Shown here: piece after piece, positions 34,287 to 43,041 of the stretch
Layout of the letters: each line of letters begins with the position of its first letter
Numbering within the stretch: the first letter of the stretch is position 1
DNA from: Rhodobacter capsulatus
GTDB lineage: Bacteria; Pseudomonadota; Alphaproteobacteria; Rhodobacterales; Rhodobacteraceae
Assembly (NCBI RefSeq): GCF_003254295.1
Contig: NZ_QKZO01000010.1
Coordinates: 1-64,000, forward strand
Direction: 5' to 3'
DNA: 64,000 nt
Notes under the pieces: model-generated
Told to the model about the DNA's origin: nothing
Database searches by the model: none
The model's input: only the letters and a program-made list of their open reading frames with translations
Made by a program: the position numbers and the translations under genes

Positions 34287-35728
34287 CGCGCGAGCCGCAA
34301 AAGCCCGGTCACGTCGAGATGCGTCTCGAGGTGATCGGCCAGCGCGTCGAGCGCCGCCTCGACCCCCGCGGCATGGCTTTGCCCCGAGGCCGCGACGCCA
34401 AGGCCTTGCAGGAAGGCGGCGCGGAACGCATCCGCGCCAAACAGCCCGTGCAGATAGCTGCCGGTGACCCGACCATCGGCCGAGATCGCCCCCTCGGGCT
34501 GGCCGTCGACGATGGCAAAGGGCCGGGCGCGGTCGGGGCCGTCGGTGCGTCCGATGTGGATTTCATAGCCTTCGACCGCGAGCCCGGTCCCCGCATGTGT
34601 GGCCCGCGTTCGCGTCAGCCGCTTGTCGGGCGTCATCACCGTCTCGACCTCCAGCAGCCCCAGACCCGGGGTGGTGCCCGCAGGCCCCTCGATCCCCTCG
34701 GGATCGGCGACGGTCCGGCCCAGCATCTGATAGCCGCCGCAGATGCCCAGCACATGGCCGCCGCGCCGGACATGGGCCATCAGGTCCACGTCCCAGCCCT
34801 GCGCGCGCAGGAAGGCCAGATCGCCGCGGGTGGATTTCGAGCCGGGCAGGATCACCAGCCGCGCCTCGGCCGGGATCGGCTGGCCGGGCTGCACCATCAC
34901 CATCCGCACCCCCGGCTCGGCGGCAAGCGGGTCGAGATCGTCGAAATTGGCAATGCGCGAGAGCGTCAGGCAGGCGATCACCGTTCCCGCAGTCGCTGGG
35001 CCCGAGGCGATGTCGAGCGCATCCTCGGCGGGCAGCCTGTGGGCCAGCGGAAACCACGGCAGCGTGCCGAAACCGCGCCAGCCGGTGCGGGCCTCGATCA
35101 GCCGGTAGCCGTCGTCGAAAAGCGTGACATCGCCGCGGAACTTGTTGATCAGAAAGCCGGAAATCATTTCGGCATCGGCGGGGTCCAAAACCGCCTGGGT
35201 GCCGATGATCTGCGCGATGACGCCGCCGCGGTCGATGTCGCCCACCAGCACGACGGGCACATCGGCGGCGCGCGCAAAACCCATGTTGGCAATGTCGCCC
35301 GCGCGCAGATTGACCTCGGCCGGGCTGCCCGCACCTTCGACGATCACCAGATCATGGGTGGATTTCAGGCGCTGGAAGCTTTCGAGCACCGCGCCCATCA
35401 GCTGCGGCTTGAGTGTCGCATAGTCCCGCGCCCGGGTGGTGGTGAGCCGACGCCCCTGCACCACGACCTGCGCGCCGACGTCACTTTCGGGCTTCAGAAG
35501 GATCGGGTTCATGTCGGTCACCGGCTCCAGCCCGCAGGCCAGCGCTTGCAGCGCCTGTGCGCGACCGATCTCGCCGCCATCGGCGGTGACGGCGGCATTG
35601 TTCGACATGTTCTGCGGCTTGAACGGCGCGACCGTCAGCCCCCGCCGCCGCGCCGCCCGGCAGAGCCCGGCGACCAGCATCGACTTGCCGACATTCGAGC
35701 CCGCGCCCTGGATCATCAAGGCTGTCAT
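34283..35728 (-). CDS. cobQ: Cobyric acid synthase
   Basis: A 481-residue ATP-dependent glutamine amidotransferase amidating positions b, d, e and g of adenosyl-cobyrinate diamide. The N-terminal synthetase domain starts [20 protein letters not shown] and contains FKPQNMSNN. The C-terminal class I-like amidotransferase domain has the nucleophile motif [10 protein letters not shown] (near residue 330) and the histidine in GSYLHGLF. The start is ATG 35728 (GGAGG 5 bases upstream); the adjacent ATG at 35731 is the alternative. It is a monocistronic minus-strand gene between bluB and cobO. Confidence 0.94.
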   Translation of the reverse strand: MTALMIQGAGSNVGKSMLVAGLCRAARRRGLTVAPFKPQNMSNNAAVTADGGEIGRAQALQALACGLEPVTDMNPILLKPESDVGAQVVVQGRRLTTTRARDYATLKPQLMGAVLESFQRLKSTHDLVIVEGAGSPAEVNLRAGDIANMGFARAADVPVVLVGDIDRGGVIAQIIGTQAVLDPADAEMISGFLINKFRGDVTLFDDGYRLIEARTGWRGFGTLPWFPLAHRLPAEDALDIASGPATAGTVIACLTLSRIANFDDLDPLAAEPGVRMVMVQPGQPIPAEARLVILPGSKSTRGDLAFLRAQGWDVDLMAHVRRGGHVLGICGGYQMLGRTVADPEGIEGPAGTTPGLGLLEVETVMTPDKRLTRTRATHAGTGLAVEGYEIHIGRTDGPDRARPFAIVDGQPEGAISADGRVTGSYLHGLFGADAFRAAFLQGLGVAASGQSHAAGVEAALDALADHLETHLDVTGLLRLAR

Positions 35729-35772
35729 CATCCCCTCCCGGTGCGCGTGCTGAGATTGCGGGAGCCTCCGGC

Positions 35773-35991
35773 GGGGATATTTGGTGGCAAGATGAAAGCA
35801 CATTCGCAAGAAAGTGGGCGACGCGCCTTGGGCCGCTTGCGCGGGGAAGACGCGCCGCTTTCACCTTGCACGGTCATCGGGATCCCTCCCTGTACCGTGT
35901 GCCCAGCTTGCCCGATCATTGTTACCAAATCCCTAACGCCCTGTTTCATCTTGCCACAAATATCCCGGGGGTCCGGGGGCAGCGCCCCCGG
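35773..35991. repeat. Inverted pair of GGATATTTG-CAAGATGAAA intergenic repeats with hairpin
   Basis: GGGGATATTTGGTGGCAAG and GATGAAA at 35774-35797 recur in reverse orientation at 35943-35966 (TTTCATCTTG, then CCACAAATATCCC). The distal copy is followed by a CCGGGGGC-AGC-GCCCCCGG hairpin (35973-35991) next to the cobO stop. The roughly 145 bases in between have no gene. The element sits between cobQ and cobO, both on the minus strand, and may end cobO transcription. Confidence 0.7.
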
Positions 35992-35999
35992 CCTTGGGC

Positions 36000-36638
36000 T
36001 CAGAACTCCACCCCCGGCTGGCCCTTGATGCCCGCGCGGAACGGGTGCTTCACCTGACCCATCTCGGTCACCAGATCGGCCGCCTCGATCAGCGCCTCGG
36101 CGGCATTGCGGCCGGTCAGCACCACATGCGTCCTCTCGGGCCGCTCGTCGCGCAAAAACGCCAGCACCTCCTCGACATCCAGATAGCCATAGCGCAGCGC
36201 GATGTTGATCTCGTCCAGAAGCACCATCCGGATCTCCGGATCTCGGATCAGCTCCTTCGCCTTTTCCCAGCCCGCGATGGCCGCCGCGATGTCGCGCTCG
36301 CGGTCCTGGGTTTCCCAGGTGAAGCCCTCGCCCATCGCATGGAACTGGCACAGATCGCCGAAATGCGTCGTCAGCAGCCGCCGCTCGCCGGTATCCCAGG
36401 CGCCCTTGATGAACTGCACCACCGCGCAGGGCATCTCATGCGCGATGCAGCGCAGAATCATCCCGAACCCGGCCGAGCTCTTCCCCTTGCCCGAGCCGGT
36501 ATGGACGATGATCAGCCCCTTTTCGCCGGATTTTTGCGCCATGATCTTGTCGCGGGCGGCTTTCTTCTTCGCCATCTTCACCGCATGGCGGGCCAGTTCG
36601 TCCGGTCCGGTCTCGGGGCTGTCGTTTTCGGGCGTCAT
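36000..36638 (-). CDS. cobO: Cob(I)yrinic acid a,c-diamide adenosyltransferase
   Basis: A 212-residue CobO/BtuR/CobA-Salmonella-type adenosyltransferase that attaches 5'-deoxyadenosine from ATP to Co(I) corrinoids. The P-loop variant HTGSGKGKSSAGFGM lies near residue 47. VVQFIKGAWDTGER and VLLDEINIALRYGYLDVEEVL follow, ending in PFRAGIKGQPGVEF. The start is ATG 36638. It is transcribed divergently from the riboswitch-controlled cobW-cobN operon. I see no riboswitch on its own strand. Confidence 0.94.
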   Translation of the reverse strand: MTPENDSPETGPDELARHAVKMAKKKAARDKIMAQKSGEKGLIIVHTGSGKGKSSAGFGMILRCIAHEMPCAVVQFIKGAWDTGERRLLTTHFGDLCQFHAMGEGFTWETQDRERDIAAAIAGWEKAKELIRDPEIRMVLLDEINIALRYGYLDVEEVLAFLRDERPERTHVVLTGRNAAEALIEAADLVTEMGQVKHPFRAGIKGQPGVEF

Positions 36639-36655
36639 CGGGGCGGTCCTCGCGC

Positions 36656-36684
36656 TTGACAATAGATCGCGTCTTGGCCACTCA
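36656..36684 (+). promoter_or_regulatory. Promoter for the riboswitch-controlled DUF1636-cobW-cobN operon
   Basis: A perfect -35 TTGACA (36656-36661) is followed after 17 bases by a weak -10 CACTCA (36679-36684). A transcript start about 7 bases on falls at 36691, exactly where the riboswitch closing helix begins. The cbiM riboswitch has the same layout, with a TACTCC -10. Confidence 0.55.
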
Positions 36685-36690
36685 GGGCGG

Positions 36691-36888
36691 GCGCTGGTTT
36701 CTGTCCTATGACAGGCGAAGAGGGAATGTGAAGGGAATTGCGACGGCTTTGCCGCGAAACCCGACCGCAGCCGCCCCCGCGACCGTGACCGGAGAGGGCG
36801 CCCCGAGGCCACTGGCAACAGCCGGGAAGGCGGGGCGACCGTGAGGGGAGACCCCCTCGCATCCGCAAGCCGGGAGACCTGCCAGCGC
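36691..36888 (+). ncRNA. Cobalamin (AdoCbl) riboswitch upstream of DUF1636-cobW-cobN
   Basis: The B12 box AGCCGGGAGACCTGCC lies at 36868-36883. The conserved GCCACTGGCAAC...CCGGGAAGG core lies at 36808-36830. The closing P1 helix is perfect: GCGCTGG (36691-36697) with CCAGCGC (36882-36888). The region up to the DUF1636 start can form a GGGGG/CCCCC hairpin (about 36921-36964) just before AGGAGGGG (36971-36978), suggesting control of termination or of ribosome access. Confidence 0.93.
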
Positions 36889-36980
36889 ATGGATTTCGGG
36901 CGGACGGGGTGTTCCGCGACCGGGGGCAGGGCGCATGCGCTCTCACTCTGGCCGTTCCCCCAAACCCATCAGGAGGGGCG

Positions 36981-37358
36981 ATGGCCACCACGCTGCATGT
37001 CTGCACCACCTGTCGCGGCACCGCTGCGGCGCCGCTGGCCGAGGCGGCCGCGCCCCGTCCGGGCGAGCTTCTGGCCCATGCGCTGGCCGCGCTGCCCGTG
37101 CCCGAGGGGGTGACGGTGGTGCCGGTCGAATGCCTTTCCGCCTGCACCCAGGGCTGCGCCATCGCGCTTTCGGGCCCCGGCAAATGGTCCTATGTCTTCG
37201 GCCGTCTCGACGCGCAGGACGCCGCGACGATCCTGACCGGTGCCGCCCAGTTCGAGGCCGCCGAGAAGGGTCTCATCCCCTGGCGCGAGCGCCCCGACAT
37301 CTTTCGCAAGCAATGTCTTGCCCGTATTCCCCCGCAAATCGTCCCGTCTCAGGAGTGA
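36981..37358 (+). CDS. DUF1636 metal-binding-like protein, first gene of the B12-repressed operon
   Basis: A 125-residue soluble protein of family DUF1636. It has two cysteine pairs, VCTTCRG at residues 7-13 and VECLSACTQGCAIAL near 50. The spacing resembles the thioredoxin-like [2Fe-2S] ferredoxin fold. Family members are regularly found beside cobW in alphaproteobacterial B12 loci. As first gene after a cobalamin riboswitch and 3 bases before cobW, it probably helps cobalt delivery or redox for chelation by CobN. No biochemical function is established that I know of. AGGAGGGG precedes the start. Confidence 0.8.
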   Translation: MATTLHVCTTCRGTAAAPLAEAAAPRPGELLAHALAALPVPEGVTVVPVECLSACTQGCAIALSGPGKWSYVFGRLDAQDAATILTGAAQFEAAEKGLIPWRERPDIFRKQCLARIPPQIVPSQE

Positions 37359-37361
37359 GCC

Positions 37362-38408
37362 ATGTCCGATCTGACCAAAATCCCCGTCACCGTGATCACC
37401 GGCTTTCTGGGCGCGGGGAAAACCACGCTCATCCGCCATCTGATGGCGAACCCCGAGGGCCGCAAGCTCGCCGTTCTGGTCAATGAATTCGGCACCGTCG
37501 GCGTCGATGGCGAGATCCTGCGCCAATGCGCCGATGAAAACTGCCCCGATGAAAACATCGTCGAGCTGGCCAATGGCTGCATCTGCTGCACCGTCGCCGA
37601 TGAATTCGTGCCCACGATCGAGGCGCTTCTGGCCCGGCCCGTCCGCCCCGATCACATCCTGATCGAGACCTCGGGGCTCGCCTTGCCGAAACCGCTTTTG
37701 AAGGCCTTCGACTGGCCCGCGATCCGCTCGAAGATCACCGTGGATGGCGTCATCGCCGTGGCCGATGCCGAGGCCGTCGCCGCCGGTCGTTTCGCCCCCG
37801 ATGTCGCCGCCGTCGATGCGCAGCGTCTGGCCGATGCGAGCATCGATCACGAAACGCCGCTTTCCGAGGTCTTCGAGGATCAGATCGCCTGCGCCGATAT
37901 CGTGCTTTTGTCGAAAGCCGATCTGGCGGGCGAGGCGGGTCTTGCCACCGCCCGCGCGCTGATCGAGGCGGAACTGCCGCGCAAACTGCCGATCCTGCCG
38001 CTGACCGAGGGGGTGATCGACCCCAAGGTGATCCTTGGCCTTGGCGCCGCCGCCGAGGATGATCTGGCCGCGCGGCCCAGCCATCACGACGATCACGGCG
38101 AGCATGAGCATGACGATTTCGACACGGTGGTGATCGAGCTGCCCGAAATCTCCGATCCGGCGGCACTGGTGGCCGCGATCGAACGTCTGGCGCGCGAGCA
38201 GAACATCCTGCGCGTCAAGGGGCACATCGCGGTTGCGGGCAAGCCGATGCGGCTTTTGGTGCAGGCCGTGGGCGAGCGGGTGCGGCATCAATACGACCGG
38301 CCCTGGGGCGCCGAGACCCGGCGCTCGGCGCTCGTCGTGATCGCCGAGCATGACGATGTCGACGAGGCCGCGATCCGCGCCGTGCTGCTGGGCGGGGTCG
38401 CCGCCTGA
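37362..38408 (+). CDS. cobW: CobW, COG0523-family GTPase metallochaperone
   Basis: A 348-residue G3E-family GTPase. The Walker A ITGFLGAGKTTLI lies near residue 12 and the metal-binding motif GCICCTV near residue 65. The Walker B-like ETSGLALPKP and the NKxD-variant LSKADLAGEAG follow. A His/Asp-rich tract (SHHDDHGEHEHDDFD) lies near residue 240, and the CobW C-terminal domain with LRVKGHIAVAGKP ends the protein. CobW is thought to deliver Co2+ to the CobNST chelatase in a GTP-dependent way. It is translationally coupled to cobN (TGATG). Confidence 0.94.
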   Translation: MSDLTKIPVTVITGFLGAGKTTLIRHLMANPEGRKLAVLVNEFGTVGVDGEILRQCADENCPDENIVELANGCICCTVADEFVPTIEALLARPVRPDHILIETSGLALPKPLLKAFDWPAIRSKITVDGVIAVADAEAVAAGRFAPDVAAVDAQRLADASIDHETPLSEVFEDQIACADIVLLSKADLAGEAGLATARALIEAELPRKLPILPLTEGVIDPKVILGLGAAAEDDLAARPSHHDDHGEHEHDDFDTVVIELPEISDPAALVAAIERLAREQNILRVKGHIAVAGKPMRLLVQAVGERVRHQYDRPWGAETRRSALVVIAEHDDVDEAAIRAVLLGGVAA

Positions 38409-41400
38409 TGCATGTCGTCTTCCGCGAAAGCCACGGGCTCGAGGAAACCGCGGTGCCGACCGATCTGGGTCAGCGCCCGGCGGATCTTGTGGTGCTGTCG
38501 CTCTCTGACAGCGATCTGGGGGCTTTCGCGGCGGGCTGGAAACGGGCGGGGGGCGGGCTGCCAAGCCTGCGCCTGGCCAATCTGGTGGCGCTGAAACACC
38601 CGATTTCGGTCGATACCTATGTCGAAAACACGCTGTCGGGCGCCAAGGGCATCCTGATCCGGCTGATCGGCGGCGAGGCTTACTGGCCCTATGGTCTGGC
38701 CTCGGTGCAGGATTTGTGCCGCCGCAAGGGGATTGCGCTGGCCGTGCTGCCCGCGGATGGCCGCCCCGATGATCGGCTGGATGCGCTCTCGACCCTGCCG
38801 GTTTCGACGCTGCGCAGGCTCAAGGAACTCTGCGATGCGGGGGGCGCGGTGGCGGCACAGGCGGCGCTGGCGCAGCTCGCCCTTGCCTCGGGCCTTTACG
38901 CGCCCCCGGTGCCGGGCGACAAGCGCCTGCCCGACTGGGGCTTTTACGATCCGGCCGCGGGCGTGATCGCCGCGCCCGAGGGCGAGGGCCCCCTGGCGCT
39001 GGTCAGCTTTTACCGCTCTTATCTGACCGCCGCCGATACCGCGCCGATCGATGCGCTGATCCATGGCCTGCGCGCGCGCGGTTTCGCGGCTTGCGGCCTC
39101 TTTGCGCCCTCGCTCAAATCCGAGGGTCTGGGCGATGCGCTGCAGGCGCGACTTGACGGCCGCGCCCCCGCGCTTGTCGTCAACGCGACCGCCTTTTCGG
39201 CGCAAGGCGCGGATGGCACGACGCCCTTTGACCGCTATGATGTGCCGGTCTTTCAGGTCGCGCTGTCGACCGCCCGCAAGCGCGATTGGGCCTTGGCCGA
39301 CCGCGGCCTCTCGCCCGCCGATCTGGCCATGCATGTCGTGCTGCCCGAGGTCGATGGCCGTCTTTTTGCCGGTGTCGTCTCCTTCAAGGCGCCCGAGCCG
39401 CGCGACCCCGATCTGGAATATTCCCGCTTCGCCCATCGCGCCGATCCGGCGCGGGTGGAGGCCGCGCTCGATCGCATCACCCTTTGGCACCGGCTGGCCG
39501 AAACCCCCACTGCTGCGCGCAAGCTGGCGGTGGTGCTTTCGACCTATCCCGGCCGGGCCTGGCAGATGGCCCATGCGGTGGGGCTGGATGCGCTCGCCTC
39601 GACCGAGGCGCTTTTGTCCCAACTCGCCGCCGAGGGCTATGCCATCGCCCCCGGTGCCGCGCTTGAGACCTTGGCGACCGAGCGGCTTTCTTGGGCGCTT
39701 TCGGACTATCTGGCCGCCCTTGACACCCTGTCCGACAAGCTGCGCGCCGATCTGACCGCGGCCTGGGGGGCGCCCGAGGCCGATCCCGCCTGCGCCAACG
39801 GCGCCTTTCATTTCGCCGCCCTGCGCCGCGGCGCCGCGCTGATCGCGCTGCAACCCGAGCGGGGCGATGTGCAAACCCGCGACGGCGAGTATCACGACCT
39901 TTCCCGCGTGCCGCGGCATGGCTATGTCGCCTTTTACCTCTGGCTGCGGGCGCAGGGCATCGACGCCTTGGTGCATATGGGCGCGCATGGCACGCTCGAA
40001 TGGCTGCCGGGCAAGGCCGTTGCGCTGTCGGACAGCTGCTGGCCCGAGGCGCTTTGCCCGCTGCCCGTCATTTATCCCTTCATCGTCAATGACCCGGGCG
40101 AGGCGGCGCAGGCGAAACGCCGCCTCTCCGCCGTGACTTTGGGCCATCTGCCGCCGCCCTTGTCCACCGCCGCCGTGCCCGAGGGGATGGCGCGGCTCGA
40201 ACGGCTTTTGGACGAATATTCCACCGCCGACGGGCTTGACCCGGCCCGGCGCGACCGGCTGATCTCTGACATCCGCGACGAGGCCCGCGCCAGCGGCGTC
40301 GAGGACGATCTGGGCATTCCCGCCACCGCCTCGGCCGCGGAAGCGATCACCCGCATCGACCGTTTTGTCTGTGATATCAAGGAGAGCCTGTTTGGTGACG
40401 GGCTGCATGTGCTGGGGCAGGGCGCTTGCGGGGCCGAAGAACAGGCGGGGCTGTCGGCGGCTTTGGCGGGCAGACGCGTGCCCCCCGGCCCCTCAGGCAG
40501 CCCGGCGCGCGGGCGCGCGGACGTGCTGCCGACGGGGCGCAACCTTTTTTCCGTCGATCCCCGGGCGGTGCCCAGCCGTGCCGCTTACGCGCAGGGGGTG
40601 AAACTGGCCGAGGAGCTGCTTCGCAAGCACTTGCAGGATCATGGCGACTGGCCGAAGGGGCTGGTCGTCGATCTTTGGGGCTCGGCGACGATGCGCACGG
40701 CGGGCGAAGAATTCGCCATGGCGCTGCATCTGGCCGGGCTGAAACCGGTCTGGGACGAGGGCGCGGCCCGGGTCTCGGGCGTCGAGGTGATCCCGCTCGC
40801 CCTTCTGGGCCGCCCGCGCATCGACGTGACCCTGCGTGTCTCGGGGCTCTTCCGCGATATCTTTCCGGGCCTTGCGCAGCTGTTCGAAACCGGCGCCGAG
40901 GCGCTGGCGACGCGCGAGGAAACGCCCGAGGACAACCCCTACCTTGCCGCCGCCCCGCGCGTTTTCGGGCCGCGCCCCGGCCAATACGGGCTGAACATGG
41001 GCGCGGCACTGGACGCCTTTACCCCCGAAGCGCGGGCAAGGGCGGGCGAGGCCTGGCTTGCGGCCTCCTCCTACACGATTGACAAGAAAGGCGAAATCCG
41101 CTCCGACCGGGCCGGTCTTGAAGCCCGCCTTTTGGGCGCCGACAGTTTCGTGCATGCGCAGGATCTGCCCGAAAGCGATATCCTGCTTGCCTCCGACTAT
41201 GCCGCGCATGAGGCCGGTTTTGCCGCCGCCCTTGCCCGGCTGGGCGCCGAGGCGCCGGCGCTTTACCATCTGGACGCCACCGACCCGAACCGGCCGCGCG
41301 CCCGCTCGCTGCCCGAGGAAATCGCCCGCGTGGTGCGGGCGCGCGCCGCGAACCCGGCCTGGGCCGATGGCATGATGCGGCACGGCTTCCGCGGTGGCGC

Positions 41401-41665
41401 CGAGATTGCCGCGACGCTCGACCACATGGCGGCTTTCGCGCATCTGGCCCAGGTCGTGCCCGCGCATCTTTTTGACCTTTACCACGAGGCGACGCTGGGC
41501 CGCGACGAGGTTCGCGATTTTCTGGCCCGCGAAAACCCCGAGGCGCTGGCGGCGATGCGCGATCTGTTCCAACGCCTGGCCGAGGCGGGCCTCTGGCTGA
41601 CGCGGCGCAATTCGATTGCGGCAAGCCTCGAGGAAAGGCTAGAAGCGCGCCAACCCGAAGGATGA
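38408..41665 (+). CDS. cobN: Aerobic cobaltochelatase large subunit CobN
   Basis: A 1085-residue member of the CobN/Mg-chelatase H family, inserting Co2+ into hydrogenobyrinate a,c-diamide. Features are LKHPISVDTYVENTLSGAKG near residue 65, IRLIGGEAYWPYG, the conserved block LVHMGAHGTLEWLPGKAVALSDSCWPEALCPLPVIYPFIVNDPGEAAQAKRR near 525-575, and LVVDLWGSATMRTAGEE near 755. It is somewhat shorter than the roughly 1250-residue norm. The partner subunits CobS and CobT are not encoded in this window and must lie elsewhere, or be replaced by ChlI/D-type subunits. Confidence 0.94.
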   Translation: MHVVFRESHGLEETAVPTDLGQRPADLVVLSLSDSDLGAFAAGWKRAGGGLPSLRLANLVALKHPISVDTYVENTLSGAKGILIRLIGGEAYWPYGLASVQDLCRRKGIALAVLPADGRPDDRLDALSTLPVSTLRRLKELCDAGGAVAAQAALAQLALASGLYAPPVPGDKRLPDWGFYDPAAGVIAAPEGEGPLALVSFYRSYLTAADTAPIDALIHGLRARGFAACGLFAPSLKSEGLGDALQARLDGRAPALVVNATAFSAQGADGTTPFDRYDVPVFQVALSTARKRDWALADRGLSPADLAMHVVLPEVDGRLFAGVVSFKAPEPRDPDLEYSRFAHRADPARVEAALDRITLWHRLAETPTAARKLAVVLSTYPGRAWQMAHAVGLDALASTEALLSQLAAEGYAIAPGAALETLATERLSWALSDYLAALDTLSDKLRADLTAAWGAPEADPACANGAFHFAALRRGAALIALQPERGDVQTRDGEYHDLSRVPRHGYVAFYLWLRAQGIDALVHMGAHGTLEWLPGKAVALSDSCWPEALCPLPVIYPFIVNDPGEAAQAKRRLSAVTLGHLPPPLSTAAVPEGMARLERLLDEYSTADGLDPARRDRLISDIRDEARASGVEDDLGIPATASAAEAITRIDRFVCDIKESLFGDGLHVLGQGACGAEEQAGLSAALAGRRVPPGPSGSPARGRADVLPTGRNLFSVDPRAVPSRAAYAQGVKLAEELLRKHLQDHGDWPKGLVVDLWGSATMRTAGEEFAMALHLAGLKPVWDEGAARVSGVEVIPLALLGRPRIDVTLRVSGLFRDIFPGLAQLFETGAEALATREETPEDNPYLAAAPRVFGPRPGQYGLNMGAALDAFTPEARARAGEAWLAASSYTIDKKGEIRSDRAGLEARLLGADSFVHAQDLPESDILLASDYAAHEAGFAAALARLGAEAPALYHLDATDPNRPRARSLPEEIARVVRARAANPAWADGMMRHGFRGGAEIAATLDHMAAFAHLAQVVPAHLFDLYHEATLGRDEVRDFLARENPEALAAMRDLFQRLAEAGLWLTRRNSIAASLEERLEARQPEG

Positions 41666-41671
41666 CCCCCG

Positions 41672-42301
41672 ATGCCCCATGAGTATGAAAAGGACGGCGC
41701 GAAGATCTACGTGCAATCTTTCGCCACGATCCGCGCCGAGGCCGATCTGGCCCGCTTCACCCCGGAAGAAGAGGTGGTGGTGGTCCGCATGATCCATGCC
41801 GCCGGGATGGTGGGGCTGGAAAACCACGTCCGGTTCGCGCCCGGCATGGCGATTGCCGCCCGCGCGGCCTTGGAGGCGGGGGCGCCGATCCTCTGCGATG
41901 CGCGGATGGTCTCCGAAGGCATCACCCGCGCCCGTCTCCCCGCGGGCAACGAGGTGATCTGCACGCTGAACGACCCCCGTGTGCCGGGGATGGCGCAGGA
42001 GATGGAGAACACCCGCTCGGCCGCGGCCTTGGAGCTGTGGCGGCCGAAGCTTGCGGGCGCGGTGGTGGCGATCGGCAATGCGCCGACGGCCTTGTTCCAT
42101 CTTTTGAACATGCTCGAAGACCCGACCTGCCCGCGTCCGGCGGCGATCATCGGCTGTCCGGTGGGCTTCATCGGCGCCGCGGAATCAAAAGCCGCGCTGG
42201 CGCTGGCGAACCCGGTGCCCTGGGTCATCGTCGAGGGGCGGCTGGGCGGCTCGGCGATCACGGTCGCGGCGGTGAACGCGCTCGCCTGCCGGAAGGAATA
42301 G
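41672..42301 (+). CDS. cobH: Precorrin-8X methylmutase
   Basis: A 209-residue enzyme that moves the C-11 methyl to C-12, forming hydrogenobyrinate. The catalytic histidine is in VVVRMIHAAGMVGL near residue 43. RAALEAGAPILCDARMVSEGI, VVAIGNAPTALFHLL and IGCPVGFIGAAESK are further family signatures. The gene begins 6 bases after cobN and ends 2 bases before the cobI start, within the long plus-strand operon. Confidence 0.95.
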   Translation: MPHEYEKDGAKIYVQSFATIRAEADLARFTPEEEVVVVRMIHAAGMVGLENHVRFAPGMAIAARAALEAGAPILCDARMVSEGITRARLPAGNEVICTLNDPRVPGMAQEMENTRSAAALELWRPKLAGAVVAIGNAPTALFHLLNMLEDPTCPRPAAIIGCPVGFIGAAESKAALALANPVPWVIVEGRLGGSAITVAAVNALACRKE

Positions 42302-42303
42302 AG

Positions 42304-43041
42304 ATGGGACGCATCCTTTGCGCGGGGCTTGGGCCGGGCGACCCCGATCTGATTTCGGTGCGATCCGACCGCGCCATTCGTGCCGCCACCGATATCGCGC
42401 ATTTCCGCAAGGCCGGGCGGGCCGGTCAGGCGCGGCGGATCGTCGAGGGGATGCTGCGCCCCGATGTCGTCGAACATGCGATGGAATATCCGGTCACGAC
42501 CGAATTGCCGTTCGACAGTCCCGAATATATCGAAGCTTTGGCACGGTTTTATGACGACTGGGCGTCGCGGCTTTCGGAACTTTCGAAAACCCGCGATGTG
42601 GTGGTGCTCTGCGAAGGTGATCCCTTCCTTTATGGCTCGTTCATGCATCTTTACACCCGCCTGCAGGGCCGCGCCGAGGTCGAGGTGATCCCCGGCATTC
42701 CCGGCATGGTCGGCTGCTGGTGGGCGACGGGCACGCCGATCACCTGGGGCGACGATGTGCTCACCGTGATGGCGGGCACGCTTCCCGAGGCGGATCTGGT
42801 CGCGCATATGGAACGGTCGGACGCGATCGTGGTGATGAAGACCGGGCGCAATCTGCCGAAAATCAAGCGCGCGCTTGCGGTTACGGGGCGGCTTGACGCG
42901 GCCTGGCTGGTCGAGCGCGGCACGATGCCGAGCCAGCGCATCGCGCGGCTGGTCGATGTGGCCGAGGAAGATTGCCCCTATTTCGCCATCGTGCTGGTGC
43001 ACGGGCAGGGGCGGCGGCCGGAACTGGGGGACGAGGCATGA
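42304..43041 (+). CDS. cobI: Precorrin-2 C20-methyltransferase
   Basis: A 245-residue SAM-dependent tetrapyrrole methylase, converting precorrin-2 to precorrin-3A. The fold begins ILCAGLGPGDPDLISVRS, followed by CEGDPFLYGSFMHLYTRL and VEVIPGIPGMVGCWWATG, which separate CobI from the other methylases. KTGRNLPKIKRAL comes later. It is coupled by ATGA to cobJ. Confidence 0.94.
   Translation: MGRILCAGLGPGDPDLISVRSDRAIRAATDIAHFRKAGRAGQARRIVEGMLRPDVVEHAMEYPVTTELPFDSPEYIEALARFYDDWASRLSELSKTRDVVVLCEGDPFLYGSFMHLYTRLQGRAEVEVIPGIPGMVGCWWATGTPITWGDDVLTVMAGTLPEADLVAHMERSDAIVVMKTGRNLPKIKRALAVTGRLDAAWLVERGTMPSQRIARLVDVAEEDCPYFAIVLVHGQGRRPELGDEA

Noticed and set aside
36639-36690. Riboswitch control of cobO on the minus strand
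   Set aside because: The conserved elements and P1 pairing read only on the plus strand; nothing equivalent precedes cobO.
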